From CAILUG01 sp038125665 (GTDB lineage Bacteria > Pseudomonadota > Gammaproteobacteria > Pseudomonadales > Pseudohongiellaceae), in assembly GCA_038125665.1 (NCBI GenBank), contig JAYPEI010000002.1:124001-188000 (forward strand): a stretch of 64,000 nucleotides of DNA, given 5' to 3'. Below, piece after piece: positions 52,853 through 61,359 of the stretch. Under the pieces are notes generated by a model. The model was not told the DNA's origin. It made no database searches and saw only the letters and a program-made list of their open reading frames with translations. Made by a program: the position numbers and the translations under genes. Position 1 is the stretch's first letter, and every line of letters begins with the position of its first letter.

Positions 52853-53692
52853 CTACTTGCCCGTCAGGGAGTCGGAATCAGCAAAAGCTTTCATTATACG
52901 TTCATGACGGTGCGCGACTTGATCAGCGTCTGCCGGATGCGTCACGACAATCAACCGCTCTTCCTCCACAGCTTTTCGTACCCAACGCCCAAATTCTAGG
53001 GGATCAGTACCACTTAACGCCTGTTTCGCCAGGACAAAATCATCAGATTGGGTAGTCACGGCTCCACCATATCGCTCTTGGCGGTTACGGGCTGAATTAG
53101 AAAGATCTGTTTTTACAACGCCGGGACAAACTATGGAAACACCAATGCCGTCATCAGCGAGGTCCAATGCAAGCGCTTCGCCAAAGCCGACTATGGCAAA
53201 TTTAGTGGTGTTGTACATCCCTTGGCCTCGACTTGGATTATGCACACGCAAACCACTAATGGAACTAGTCAGGACTATATGACGTTCACCCTGGGCTGCC
53301 AGCAAATGGGGGAGAGTGGCTTGGATCGTATGAACTGTTCCTTTCAAATTAACATCAATAATCCAGTTCCAATCAGAGGTACTAGCGTTTTGAAGAGGAC
53401 CAAGGTGCCCAGTGACACCAGCATTAGCACAAACTACATGAAGACCGCCAAAATATTCGGTCGCAGAATTTACCGCCTCAATGACGGCATCAGCATCACA
53501 GAGATCTACTACTATGCCATGCACATTGACACCTTCATGTGACAAGGAATAGAGGGCACTATCCATAGCCGCATCATCGATATCTAATAGCGCGATTCTC
53601 GCCCCAGCCTCTGCGAACGCTCTTGCCATGCCAATGCCGATACCCCCAGCTCCTCCGGTGATCAACACTGTCTTATCTTTGAACTGTTTGAT
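52853..53692 (-). CDS. Short-chain dehydrogenase/reductase with apparent ATC start
   Basis: A classical SDR: NAD(P)-binding TVLITGGAGGIGIGMARAF, NAG motif CANAGVTG, catalytic Ser in LTSSISGLRV and Tyr/Lys in MYNTTKFAI. The first conventional start (GTG 53668) falls inside the first beta strand, cutting it off. Upstream, AAGGAG is followed after six bases by ATC (53692-53690) and then KQFKDKTVLITGG, exactly where an ATG is expected. I take the start as 53692 (279 residues); ATC in this role is unusual and may be a natural or assembly substitution. Substrate unknown. Confidence 0.82.
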   Translation of the reverse strand: MKQFKDKTVLITGGAGGIGIGMARAFAEAGARIALLDIDDAAMDSALYSLSHEGVNVHGIVVDLCDADAVIEAVNSATEYFGGLHVVCANAGVTGHLGPLQNASTSDWNWIIDVNLKGTVHTIQATLPHLLAAQGERHIVLTSSISGLRVHNPSRGQGMYNTTKFAIVGFGEALALDLADDGIGVSIVCPGVVKTDLSNSARNRQERYGGAVTTQSDDFVLAKQALSGTDPLEFGRWVRKAVEEERLIVVTHPADADQVAHRHERIMKAFADSDSLTGK

Positions 53693-53772
53693 ACTAGTCT
53701 CCTTTAGATGTTAATGCTTTTGGTTAACCTAATGCTTAAAGTTAGCCATACTAAGATTGGTCGTTATGACGA

Positions 53773-54897
53773 CTATTTGTTTTGGGGAAGAGGATTAAGA
53801 CTTATGGCACCGCTAGTTACCCCAAGCACCTTTCCCTTGGTAATCCAGCTGTAACTGGCACTAAATAAACGCTCCGCTTCTGCCTCCCACATCGCGTTAT
53901 GAGAGGAACAGGGTAAGCTGAGGAGCACTTTAGCACTTGCGCCCCAGGCAGAGTAAAGTGCAAAAGGTAAAGCTGGTTGGATTTGTTTATCTTGCATACC
54001 TCTAATGATTAGTAGTGGTATTTTTTGCTGACTCACAACGGCCTCAGTCCAGCCATAGGTTGGAACTCTGGGGGCTCGTCTGATGCCGACTCCCCAACCC
54101 GCTCCAACTGGATCTGATTCCAGCATGGCATCGAAGATTGTTTCAGCTGCCTGGGTATCCCATTGGTTGTTACATAAAGTCTGACGCTGCCAATTCTCCA
54201 GAAAATCGTCTCTCGTCTGCTTTGTCATCACTGGCCCTTTTAGCAACTCGGATGTTAGCTCTGTATTTTCAATACCGACAAAAGCAGGAGCCAGTTGAAC
54301 TAAGGAGGCTACTGAGTCTGGATTTAAAGCAGCATAACCTCCTGTTCGGGGACCTCCTTGAGACCAACTTATTAAATGAACCCTAGACTCATTCTCGCGA
54401 GCTAAGAGCCACTCTACAACGGCATTAATATCCTGCCAATCTGAGTCCATTGTTGTGAGTGCTCCAGTCCAGTCAGCTTGACAGGTATCTTCAAATAGGG
54501 TCTGTTGATCAGTGATCGATAGATTGCATCGGTTATTCATTGCCTCTGGGCGTTGTGAACGACCATACCCCGTTAAGTCCATTGCGTAAGTGCGTAAGCC
54601 ACGCTCCGCAAGATATGTCATCCAGTTTAATCCTGCCACGGGTGTGTCAAAAGCAACTTCTGCAGGTGTGCCGGCACCATGCACAAATAGGACTACTGGA
54701 CCAGTTGAACCTGTAGAGCTTAGCTGTCGTACGTAGAGTTGTACTGTTTGTCCCTCCATGGCGGGAGAGTGTGAGATTGCAGAAACGTAGTGCTCCATGC
54801 GAACGATCTCTGCGCTATGTGACCGTGTTGAGAGGGGAGCAAAGATTATAAAACCGAATAATAAGAGTGTTTTGATAGGGATATATATGCGTGTCAT
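53773..54897 (-). CDS. Secreted alpha/beta hydrolase
   Basis: A 374-residue protein with a signal peptide (TLLLFGFIIFAPLSTRSHSA). The fold is shown by VVLFVHGAGTPAEVAF (oxyanion loop), YAMDLTGYGRSQRPE and the nucleophile elbow ISWSQGGPRTGGY, with the acid near IIRGMQDKQIQP and the histidine in PCSSHNAMWEAE. A probable esterase or lactonase acting in the periplasm. Four cysteines in the middle (NRCNL, DTCQADW, LCNNQW, LPCSSH) could form disulphides. 80 bp downstream of it is the SDR gene on the same strand, with no apparent coupling. Confidence 0.87.
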   Translation of the reverse strand: MTRIYIPIKTLLLFGFIIFAPLSTRSHSAEIVRMEHYVSAISHSPAMEGQTVQLYVRQLSSTGSTGPVVLFVHGAGTPAEVAFDTPVAGLNWMTYLAERGLRTYAMDLTGYGRSQRPEAMNNRCNLSITDQQTLFEDTCQADWTGALTTMDSDWQDINAVVEWLLARENESRVHLISWSQGGPRTGGYAALNPDSVASLVQLAPAFVGIENTELTSELLKGPVMTKQTRDDFLENWQRQTLCNNQWDTQAAETIFDAMLESDPVGAGWGVGIRRAPRVPTYGWTEAVVSQQKIPLLIIRGMQDKQIQPALPFALYSAWGASAKVLLSLPCSSHNAMWEAEAERLFSASYSWITKGKVLGVTSGAISLNPLPQNK

Positions 54898-55062
54898 GAG
54901 AATTTCCTATTAGCTCTTACTTTATTTAAGGAACTACTAAATAGTCTCATAACTGGTGTTAGCTGTCTGCTGAAAATTCTTTCGGTTAATAGAGAATGTT
55001 TCTGTGGTGCCTCAAAAAACCGATGGCATAGAGATAAGGCAGTTGCAGTAAATTATATTTTG

Positions 55063-55099
55063 ATAGGCATCATCTATTGATTTGGTAGAAGAAATCGAT
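55063..55099 (+). promoter_or_regulatory. OxyR binding site upstream of katG
   Basis: Four tetramers at exact 7-bp spacing: ATAG (55063), CTAT (55074), GTAG (55085) and CGAT (55096). This is the OxyR pattern ATAG-N7-CTAT-N7-ATAG-N7-CTAT with two single substitutions. It lies 94 bp before the katG start, suitable for activation by oxidised OxyR. No oxyR gene is in the window. Confidence 0.82.
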
Positions 55100-55193
55100 T
55101 TCACAGAATGAATAATCATCTCCAATATCGATGATGGTAACGAATTACGACATTAGAAATTTAACTTCTCAACCCAAAGTGGGAGGAAAATAG

Positions 55194-57416
55194 ATGAGAA
55201 TTATTCAGACGAAGAAACTGGTTTCTGCAGTTGTTTTGGCGGTAAGCCCTTTGCTTATGCCAGTAGCAAGCGCTCAGGAAATGACTAGAGATAATGATTA
55301 TTGGTGGCCCAATAGAGTAGATCTGGAGCCCCTGCGAATGAATGAATTGCAAAGCGGCCCCCTATCAGCTGAATTTGACTACGTGGCCGCGTTCAATAAT
55401 CTAGATATAGATGCCCTCAAGGCTGATCTGGTCAGCCTAATGACTACCTCCCAAGACTGGTGGCCTGCCGATTATGGACACTATGGCCCATTCTTTATTC
55501 GTATGGCATGGCATAGCGCTGGTACCTACCGCACCTCTGATGGCCGCGGTGGCTCAGATGGTGGCTTCCTACGTTTTGCTCCTCTCAACAGCTGGCCAGA
55601 TAACGCAAATCTTGATAAAGCGGTGCGCCTTTTACAACCTATCAAGCAAAAATACGGTAACAACATCAGCTGGGCAGATTTGATTGTGCTTGCTGGTACA
55701 GTAGCTATGGAATCAATGGGATTTGAAACCTTCGGCTTTGCCGGTGGACGCATCGATAGCTGGGTAGCGAACAATACTGACTGGGGCTCTGAAGCTCAGT
55801 GGCTTGAAGATAATCGTCACAGTGGTAACAGAGACCTTAAGCGTCCCCTTGGTGCCACTCAGATGGGTCTTATCTATGTAAATCCAGAAGGTCCTAACGG
55901 GACGCCAGACCCTCTCGCAGCTGCTCATGATATTCGTGAAACCTTTGGTCGTATGGCTATGAACGACGAAGAGACAGCGGCTCTGATTGCTGGTGGTCAT
56001 ACTTTTGGTAAGGCCCACGGTGCTGCAAAAGCATCCGAATGCGTTGGTGTAGAGCCGGAGGCTGGTCAGGTTGAAGATCAAGCACTCGGTTGGAAAAATA
56101 ATTGTGAGACAGGTAAAGGGATAGACACTATTACTTCAGGTCTGGAAGGTGCTTGGACAGTTAATCCAACCCAGTGGACACACAATTATCTGCAAAACCT
56201 CTACGGCTATGATTGGGTAATGAGCAAGAGTCCTGGTGGTGCCACTCAATGGGTGCCTTCTGATGGAGCAGCAAGTAACTTAGTTCCAGATGCACATGAT
56301 CCATCAAAACGTCATGCCCCAATTATGTTTACCACAGACTTATCCTTACGCGAAGATCCAGGTTACCGTGAAGTCACTTCACGTTGGTTGGAAAATCCAG
56401 AGGAATTCAGTGCTGCTTTTGGTAGGGCGTGGTTCAAGCTTACTCACCGTGATCTGGGACCCAGCACTCGTTACTTGGGTTCTTTGGCTCCAAACGAACA
56501 GATGATCTGGCAGGATCCTATTCCTGCTGTTGGCTACACGCTAATTGATGAGTCTGATGCTAATGCTATTAAAGTGACCATTCTTGATTCAGGCCTGTCA
56601 GTAGGAGACCTGGTTCGTACTGCATGGGCCGGCGCTGTGACTTATCGCAATACTGATATGCGGGGCGGCATCAATGGTGCGCGTTTAGCCTTGGCACCTC
56701 AAAAGGATTGGTCAGTGAACGATCCTACAGAACTGGATCGAGTTCTAAGTGTTCTTAAAAGGATTCAGGAAGACTTTAATGATAAGGCTACTGGTAGAAA
56801 AAAAGTCTCACTCGCAGATTTGATAGTGTTAGCAGGTAATGCAGGAGTTGAAGCAGCAGCGGCAGCGGCAGGTCATGACATTGAGGTACCTTTTATCGCA
56901 GGCCGAAACGATACCTCGCAAGAACTTACGGATGTAAGTTCCTTTGCAGTTCTTGAGCCTACATCTGATGGGTTCCGCAACTATCATGACGATAATTCTT
57001 TACATGGGCCAGTGGATTCACTAGTGGATAAGGCTTCAGTATTAGGCTTAACTTCCAGTGAGATGACTGCCCTTGTTGGTGGCATGCGTGTCATGGATGC
57101 CAACTACGGATCATCTAAAGCGGGCGTGTTAACTGCGACCCCAGGTGTGCTGAACAACCACTTCTTTGTAAACCTGGTGGATATGTCTACTGAATGGTCT
57201 AACACCGGTAACGGTATTTATGAAGGTAAGGACCGTAGTACTGGTGATGTGAAGTGGACAGCGACTCCAGTTGACCTGATCTTTGGTTCCAACACAGAGC
57301 TACGAGCTATCACTGAGTTCTATGCTCAAAATGATAGTGAAGAAAAGTTTCTAGATGACTTCGTCTCAGCGTGGACCAAAGTTATGGAGGCTGATCGCTT
57401 TGATCTTCATCGATAG
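55194..57416 (+). CDS. katG: Secreted catalase-peroxidase
   Basis: A 740-residue haem catalase-peroxidase that removes hydrogen peroxide. The active-site segment has Arg103, Trp106 and His107 (RMAWHSAGTYR) and the proximal haem histidine is in AGGHTFGKAHG. The second, haem-free domain is complete. Unlike cytosolic KatG, it has a signal peptide (LVSAVVLAVSPLLMPVASAQ), placing it in the periplasm like KatP of E. coli O157. GGAGGAAAA gives a strong binding site before ATG 55194. Codon use is biased towards highly expressed genes. An OxyR site lies upstream and a terminator downstream. Confidence 0.96.
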   Translation: MRIIQTKKLVSAVVLAVSPLLMPVASAQEMTRDNDYWWPNRVDLEPLRMNELQSGPLSAEFDYVAAFNNLDIDALKADLVSLMTTSQDWWPADYGHYGPFFIRMAWHSAGTYRTSDGRGGSDGGFLRFAPLNSWPDNANLDKAVRLLQPIKQKYGNNISWADLIVLAGTVAMESMGFETFGFAGGRIDSWVANNTDWGSEAQWLEDNRHSGNRDLKRPLGATQMGLIYVNPEGPNGTPDPLAAAHDIRETFGRMAMNDEETAALIAGGHTFGKAHGAAKASECVGVEPEAGQVEDQALGWKNNCETGKGIDTITSGLEGAWTVNPTQWTHNYLQNLYGYDWVMSKSPGGATQWVPSDGAASNLVPDAHDPSKRHAPIMFTTDLSLREDPGYREVTSRWLENPEEFSAAFGRAWFKLTHRDLGPSTRYLGSLAPNEQMIWQDPIPAVGYTLIDESDANAIKVTILDSGLSVGDLVRTAWAGAVTYRNTDMRGGINGARLALAPQKDWSVNDPTELDRVLSVLKRIQEDFNDKATGRKKVSLADLIVLAGNAGVEAAAAAAGHDIEVPFIAGRNDTSQELTDVSSFAVLEPTSDGFRNYHDDNSLHGPVDSLVDKASVLGLTSSEMTALVGGMRVMDANYGSSKAGVLTATPGVLNNHFFVNLVDMSTEWSNTGNGIYEGKDRSTGDVKWTATPVDLIFGSNTELRAITEFYAQNDSEEKFLDDFVSAWTKVMEADRFDLHR

Positions 57417-57465
57417 CGCAGTTTTAAATTAGCGTAGCATCCCCTCGCTACTGCTATTTGCTTAA

Positions 57466-57490
57466 GGCGACCGTTTGGTCGCCTTTTTTC
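57466..57490 (+). terminator. Intrinsic terminator after katG
   Basis: A 7-bp stem GGCGACC (57466-57472) / GGTCGCC (57477-57483) with a GTTT loop, followed by six T. It lies 50 bp after the katG stop. Confidence 0.93.
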
Positions 57491-57582
57491 GTAATATTTT
57501 TTTTATTGTTAATAGGCCTTTTCTGATACGCTAACTCAATATTTACTAATTTATTCACCGCTAGTTAAGGGATGGATGACAC

Positions 57583-58620
57583 ATGTCATTAGCTTGGATT
57601 AACCCTCAAATCAGAGCAGAAACTAAGCTTTTGAAAAGTAAGTTTAAGCAAGCAAGCCCATTTCCTTACTTGGTCCTAGAAAACTTTTTTGCTCTTCCTG
57701 TAGCACAAACGTTGCTCGATGACTTTCCAATTTTTGATGAAGGCTTGGCTAAAGATGAAAATAGCAATGTTGGCAAGAAATCTGTCCATCAGCATATTAA
57801 TAAGCTAGGTAGCTCTTATTCCTCTCTCGATAGATTAGTCCGGTCTGCTGAATTTCTACAATTAGTTGAAGAGATGACTGGTATAGGTCCACTAATTTAT
57901 GACCCCTACTATTATGGTGGTGGGACCCATGAAAATTTACATGGACAAGAACTTGACCCCCACGTGGATTTCACTCTCCATCCGAAATTAAAACTGCATA
58001 GAAGGCTCAATCTCATTCTGTATTTAAATAAGCAGTGGGAGGAGGAGTGGGGTGGGAATATTCAATTTCATCGCAACCCAAGATTACCTGAAAATCAAGA
58101 TGAAATTATCACAGTAAGACCTTTATTTAATCGGGCCGTACTATTCGCTACCGATAACACCAGTTGGCATGGGTTCAAAAGAATTAACCTGCCCGAACAG
58201 TACAGGGAGATCTTCTCTCGTAAGTCGATTGCGCTTTATTTTTATACAGAGGAACGCGAGCCCCCAGTACGTCCGCATTCGACGATTTATGTGGAAAGAC
58301 ATCTTCCTAACAGTGTTCAGCCAGGATCCCCGCTCAACCCAGAGGATTATGAGGAAATCCAACGTCTATTGAGCAGACGAGATCAGCATCTTGCGAGACT
58401 TTACAATAATATCAGTCAATTGATGCAGAGAGTTGATAGCGTAAAAACTCCATTTTCTAAGCAAATAAGTGCTAATCAACAAATGGTAGAAGATTTGAAT
58501 AAGGAAGAATTAGTGAAGCGTGTCATAGAAATAGAAAACTCTAACTCTTGGCGCTTGACTGCACCGCTACGTCAGGCAAGATATCTCTTAAATAAATTGA
58601 CTAACTATTTTAATTCGTGA
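57583..58620 (+). CDS. 2-oxoglutarate/Fe(II)-dependent oxygenase family protein
   Basis: A 345-residue protein. The first ~230 residues form a 2OG-Fe(II) oxygenase of prolyl-4-hydroxylase type: iron ligands His127 and Asp129 in LDPHVDFTLHP and His196 in TSWHGFKRI, with the 2OG-binding arginine likely in SRKSIALYFYTEE. The last ~110 residues are helical (coiled coil LLSRRDQHLARLYNNISQLMQR) and end with ENSNSWRLTAPLRQARYLLNKL, a tail common in glycosyltransferase and polysaccharide-export proteins. It may hydroxylate a surface-polysaccharide component or protein, but the substrate is unknown. Confidence 0.85.
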   Translation: MSLAWINPQIRAETKLLKSKFKQASPFPYLVLENFFALPVAQTLLDDFPIFDEGLAKDENSNVGKKSVHQHINKLGSSYSSLDRLVRSAEFLQLVEEMTGIGPLIYDPYYYGGGTHENLHGQELDPHVDFTLHPKLKLHRRLNLILYLNKQWEEEWGGNIQFHRNPRLPENQDEIITVRPLFNRAVLFATDNTSWHGFKRINLPEQYREIFSRKSIALYFYTEEREPPVRPHSTIYVERHLPNSVQPGSPLNPEDYEEIQRLLSRRDQHLARLYNNISQLMQRVDSVKTPFSKQISANQQMVEDLNKEELVKRVIEIENSNSWRLTAPLRQARYLLNKLTNYFNS

Positions 58621-58639
58621 TGAGAGAGGACACTGCTTT

Positions 58640-59134
58640 ATGCAACTCTTAGTTAATGATGAACTTTACGAGGTGGATGTTGAGGATGACATGCCCTTAC
58701 TTTGGGTAATAAGGGATGTCCTAAATCTCAAAGGGACCAAATATGGCTGTGGTATCGCTCAGTGTGGTGCATGCACAGTGCATTTAGATGGAGAATTGGT
58801 ACGCTCATGCTCTATGCCTGTCGTAGCCGCTCAAGGAAAAGCGATCAGAACTATTGAGGGTCTATCGAAGGATAGTTCGCACCCACTGCAATTAGCCTGG
58901 ATAGAGCATCAAGTCCCTCAATGTGGTTACTGTCAATCAGGCCAGTTAATGGCTGCTGCCGCCTTGTTGGAGAAGATTCCCCAACCCACAGATGCTGATA
59001 TTGAGGCTACCATGACAAATATCTGCCGCTGCGGTACCTATGTTCGTATTAAAAGTGCCATCCGAGACATTGCTGGTAATTACTATGAAGTGGCAGAAGC
59101 TGCAAAAAGTAAACTTGAGGAGGGAGGAGCATGA
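58640..59134 (+). CDS. iorA: 2Fe-2S subunit of Mo-hydroxylase (IorA type)
   Basis: A 164-residue iron-sulphur subunit of the xanthine oxidase family. The plant-type 2Fe-2S site is in KYGCGIAQCGACTVHLDGELVRSC (near residues 36-59) and the second cluster in CGYCQSGQLMAAAALL and NICRCGTYVRIKSAIR. It passes electrons from the molybdopterin subunit downstream. It overlaps iorB by 4 bp (ATGA). Symbol assigned from the small-subunit type and pairing with an isoquinoline oxidoreductase-like large subunit; the true substrate may be another N-heterocycle or an aldehyde. Confidence 0.86.
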   Translation: MQLLVNDELYEVDVEDDMPLLWVIRDVLNLKGTKYGCGIAQCGACTVHLDGELVRSCSMPVVAAQGKAIRTIEGLSKDSSHPLQLAWIEHQVPQCGYCQSGQLMAAAALLEKIPQPTDADIEATMTNICRCGTYVRIKSAIRDIAGNYYEVAEAAKSKLEEGGA

Positions 59135-61302
59135 AAAACACTTTGCCAACTTCAAGACGAGGATTCCTCTGTGCTACTGCCGGAGTAAGCGGGAGTTTTG
59201 CGCTGGGTATTGAGCTCGGCGGAGCCCAAGCCTTAGAGGCTGCAGAAAATGCTAATAAGCGTATCAACATCTGGGTTGAAATAGCCCCAGACGATACTGT
59301 TGATATTAAGTTTGCCCGCAGTGAGATGGGGCAGGGTTCACTCACCTCTGCCCCCCAGTTGGTTGCGGATGAACTCGATGCTAGCTGGGAACAAGTACGC
59401 ATTTCTTATGTTGATGCAAATGAACACATGCGAAGAAATAGGGCTTGGGGTGATATGGCAACGGTAGGTAGCCGGACCATTCGTAATTCTCAGGATTATC
59501 TGCGTACTGCAGGGGCCACGGCGAAAGCCATGTTGCTAACAGCAGCATCACAAAAATGGTCCGTTCCATTAAGTGAGCTGACTGTAAATCAAGGGATTAT
59601 CTCCCATGAAGCTTCCAATCGGCGTACAGGTTTTGGATCCCTTGCAGCCCTTGCAGCTACTCTCGCAATACCCGAGGAGGTATCCCTAAAAGACCCATCT
59701 GGTTGGCATATTATCGGAAAATCTGTCCCGCGGATTGATATACCTGCTTCCGTTGATGGTTCTCAGGTCTATGGTATCGATATTGAACTGCCTGACATGT
59801 TGCACGCATCAATTGCACAGAGTCCAGTCTTCGGCGGTAAAGTGCGCACATTTGATGCAGAAAAAGCTAAAGGTCGCCGCGGGATTTTAGAGGTCTTTAC
59901 CATCGATGAAGGTAAGGCTTTGGTTGTTGTCGCTGATAATTGGTGGCGTGCTAAGCAAGCTCTGCAGGAAGTCGTTATTGAGTGGGATAACCAAGGTAAT
60001 GATTCTATAGGTGATGCTGAATTGATTGCACAGTTCACTATGGCTTTATCAGCACCTGAAGCAGCGGCATTACCTAACAATCGAGGGGATGCAGAAACTG
60101 CCTTAGCGTCTAGTAAGACAGTTCTTGAAGCTGATTATTACACACCGTTTTTAAGCCATTCACCAATGGAACCTATGGGAGCCACTGTACAAATAGCCAA
60201 TGATAGAGTGGACATTTGGTGTTCTACACAGAATGCTGAAGGATGTCTTGTAGCGGTTGCCAACGCATTACAAAGAGATGTCACTGATGTCTATTTGCAT
60301 AGGGTCCAAGCAGGGGGTGGTTTCGGACGACGTGGAGGCGGAGACGAATATGCAGCCCAAGCTGCACTAATAGCAGCACATTTAAGGACACAACGACCAG
60401 TCAAACTTCTCTGGACTCGAGAAGAAGACATGCAACATGACTTTTATCGTCCATTAGGGATGTATCGTTTAAAGGCAGGCCTTAATGAGGAAGGTAAAAT
60501 TACAGGATGGGAGGCACGTATTGCCAGTGGGTCTATTTTGAATCAAATGCGTGGTGTTCCTCTGGCTCGCGGAGTTGATGGTCCAGCGACTGAGGGTTTT
60601 CTACATCTGCCCTATGAGATAGCAGATCAGAAACAAAGTTATAAGCAGGTAAATACTCATGTTCCGCTTGGATTCTGGCGCACAGTAGGTTGGTCACAGA
60701 CTCCCTTTGCCCGCGAGCAATTCATTGATGAGTTAGCATTGGCGGCAGGAAAAGATCCCTTAGCATTCAGATTAGAACACATGCCTGAGGATGAACTCTC
60801 CAGACATATTCTGGAGGTAGCAGCTGAAGCAGCCAATTGGTCATCAAAACCAGTTCAAGGAGTTTATCGTGGCATTGCAACGACTGAGCCTTACGGTTCT
60901 TATACGGCTGCGGTTGTTGAGCTTTCGGTAGATGACAGTGGTGCAATAAAGGTCCATCGAATCATTCAAGCCATTAACTGTGGTCATGCAGTGAATCCAC
61001 TCAATATTGAAGCACAACTACAGGGTGCTACTGTATGGACCCTTACCGCTGCGATGTGGGGTGAGATTAATATTTCTGAAGGCAGAGTAATGCAGAGCAA
61101 TTTCCATGACTATCGAATGCTAAGGCTTGCTGAAATGCCTCACGTAGAAGTAGTGATCGCTAATACCGGCGGATTCTGGGGAGGAGTTGGAGAGCCTGGA
61201 CAAGCTCCTTTATTACCCGCATTCTGTAATGCATTGTATGCGGCTACAGGTAAGCGTATTCGGAAATTGCCACTACATCACTTTGGTTATCGCTTCGCTT
61301 AA
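59131..61302 (+). CDS. iorB: Molybdopterin-binding subunit of Mo-hydroxylase (IorB type)
   Basis: A 723-residue catalytic subunit of the IorB/aldehyde oxidase branch, which hydroxylates N-heterocycles or aldehydes. It starts with a twin-arginine leader (TSRRGFLCATAGVSGSFALG), so the folded enzyme with IorA probably goes to the periplasm. Cofactor motifs are SEMGQGSLTSAPQLVADEL, QAGGGFGRRGGGDEYAAQAAL, the Mo-site region PLGFWRTVGWSQTPFAREQFIDELA and GGFWGGVGEPGQAPLLPAFCNAL near the end with catalytic Glu. ATG 59131 overlaps iorA. modA, a molybdate-binding protein gene, is 1.4 kb downstream, consistent with the cofactor need. Confidence 0.9.
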   Translation: MKNTLPTSRRGFLCATAGVSGSFALGIELGGAQALEAAENANKRINIWVEIAPDDTVDIKFARSEMGQGSLTSAPQLVADELDASWEQVRISYVDANEHMRRNRAWGDMATVGSRTIRNSQDYLRTAGATAKAMLLTAASQKWSVPLSELTVNQGIISHEASNRRTGFGSLAALAATLAIPEEVSLKDPSGWHIIGKSVPRIDIPASVDGSQVYGIDIELPDMLHASIAQSPVFGGKVRTFDAEKAKGRRGILEVFTIDEGKALVVVADNWWRAKQALQEVVIEWDNQGNDSIGDAELIAQFTMALSAPEAAALPNNRGDAETALASSKTVLEADYYTPFLSHSPMEPMGATVQIANDRVDIWCSTQNAEGCLVAVANALQRDVTDVYLHRVQAGGGFGRRGGGDEYAAQAALIAAHLRTQRPVKLLWTREEDMQHDFYRPLGMYRLKAGLNEEGKITGWEARIASGSILNQMRGVPLARGVDGPATEGFLHLPYEIADQKQSYKQVNTHVPLGFWRTVGWSQTPFAREQFIDELALAAGKDPLAFRLEHMPEDELSRHILEVAAEAANWSSKPVQGVYRGIATTEPYGSYTAAVVELSVDDSGAIKVHRIIQAINCGHAVNPLNIEAQLQGATVWTLTAAMWGEINISEGRVMQSNFHDYRMLRLAEMPHVEVVIANTGGFWGGVGEPGQAPLLPAFCNALYAATGKRIRKLPLHHFGYRFA

Positions 61303-61359
61303 TGTATATTGATAGCGCAAGGTATTATAGATTGAAAATTTTTTTTTTTAATTAAATAT

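Noticed and set aside
53222..53542. 106-codon plus-strand open frame inside the SDR gene
   Set aside because: Antisense shadow of a clear SDR; composition is not protein-like.
55100..55125. Second Fur-like half-site (ATAATCAT) before katG
   Set aside because: Only one half matches; the OxyR pattern next to it explains the region better.
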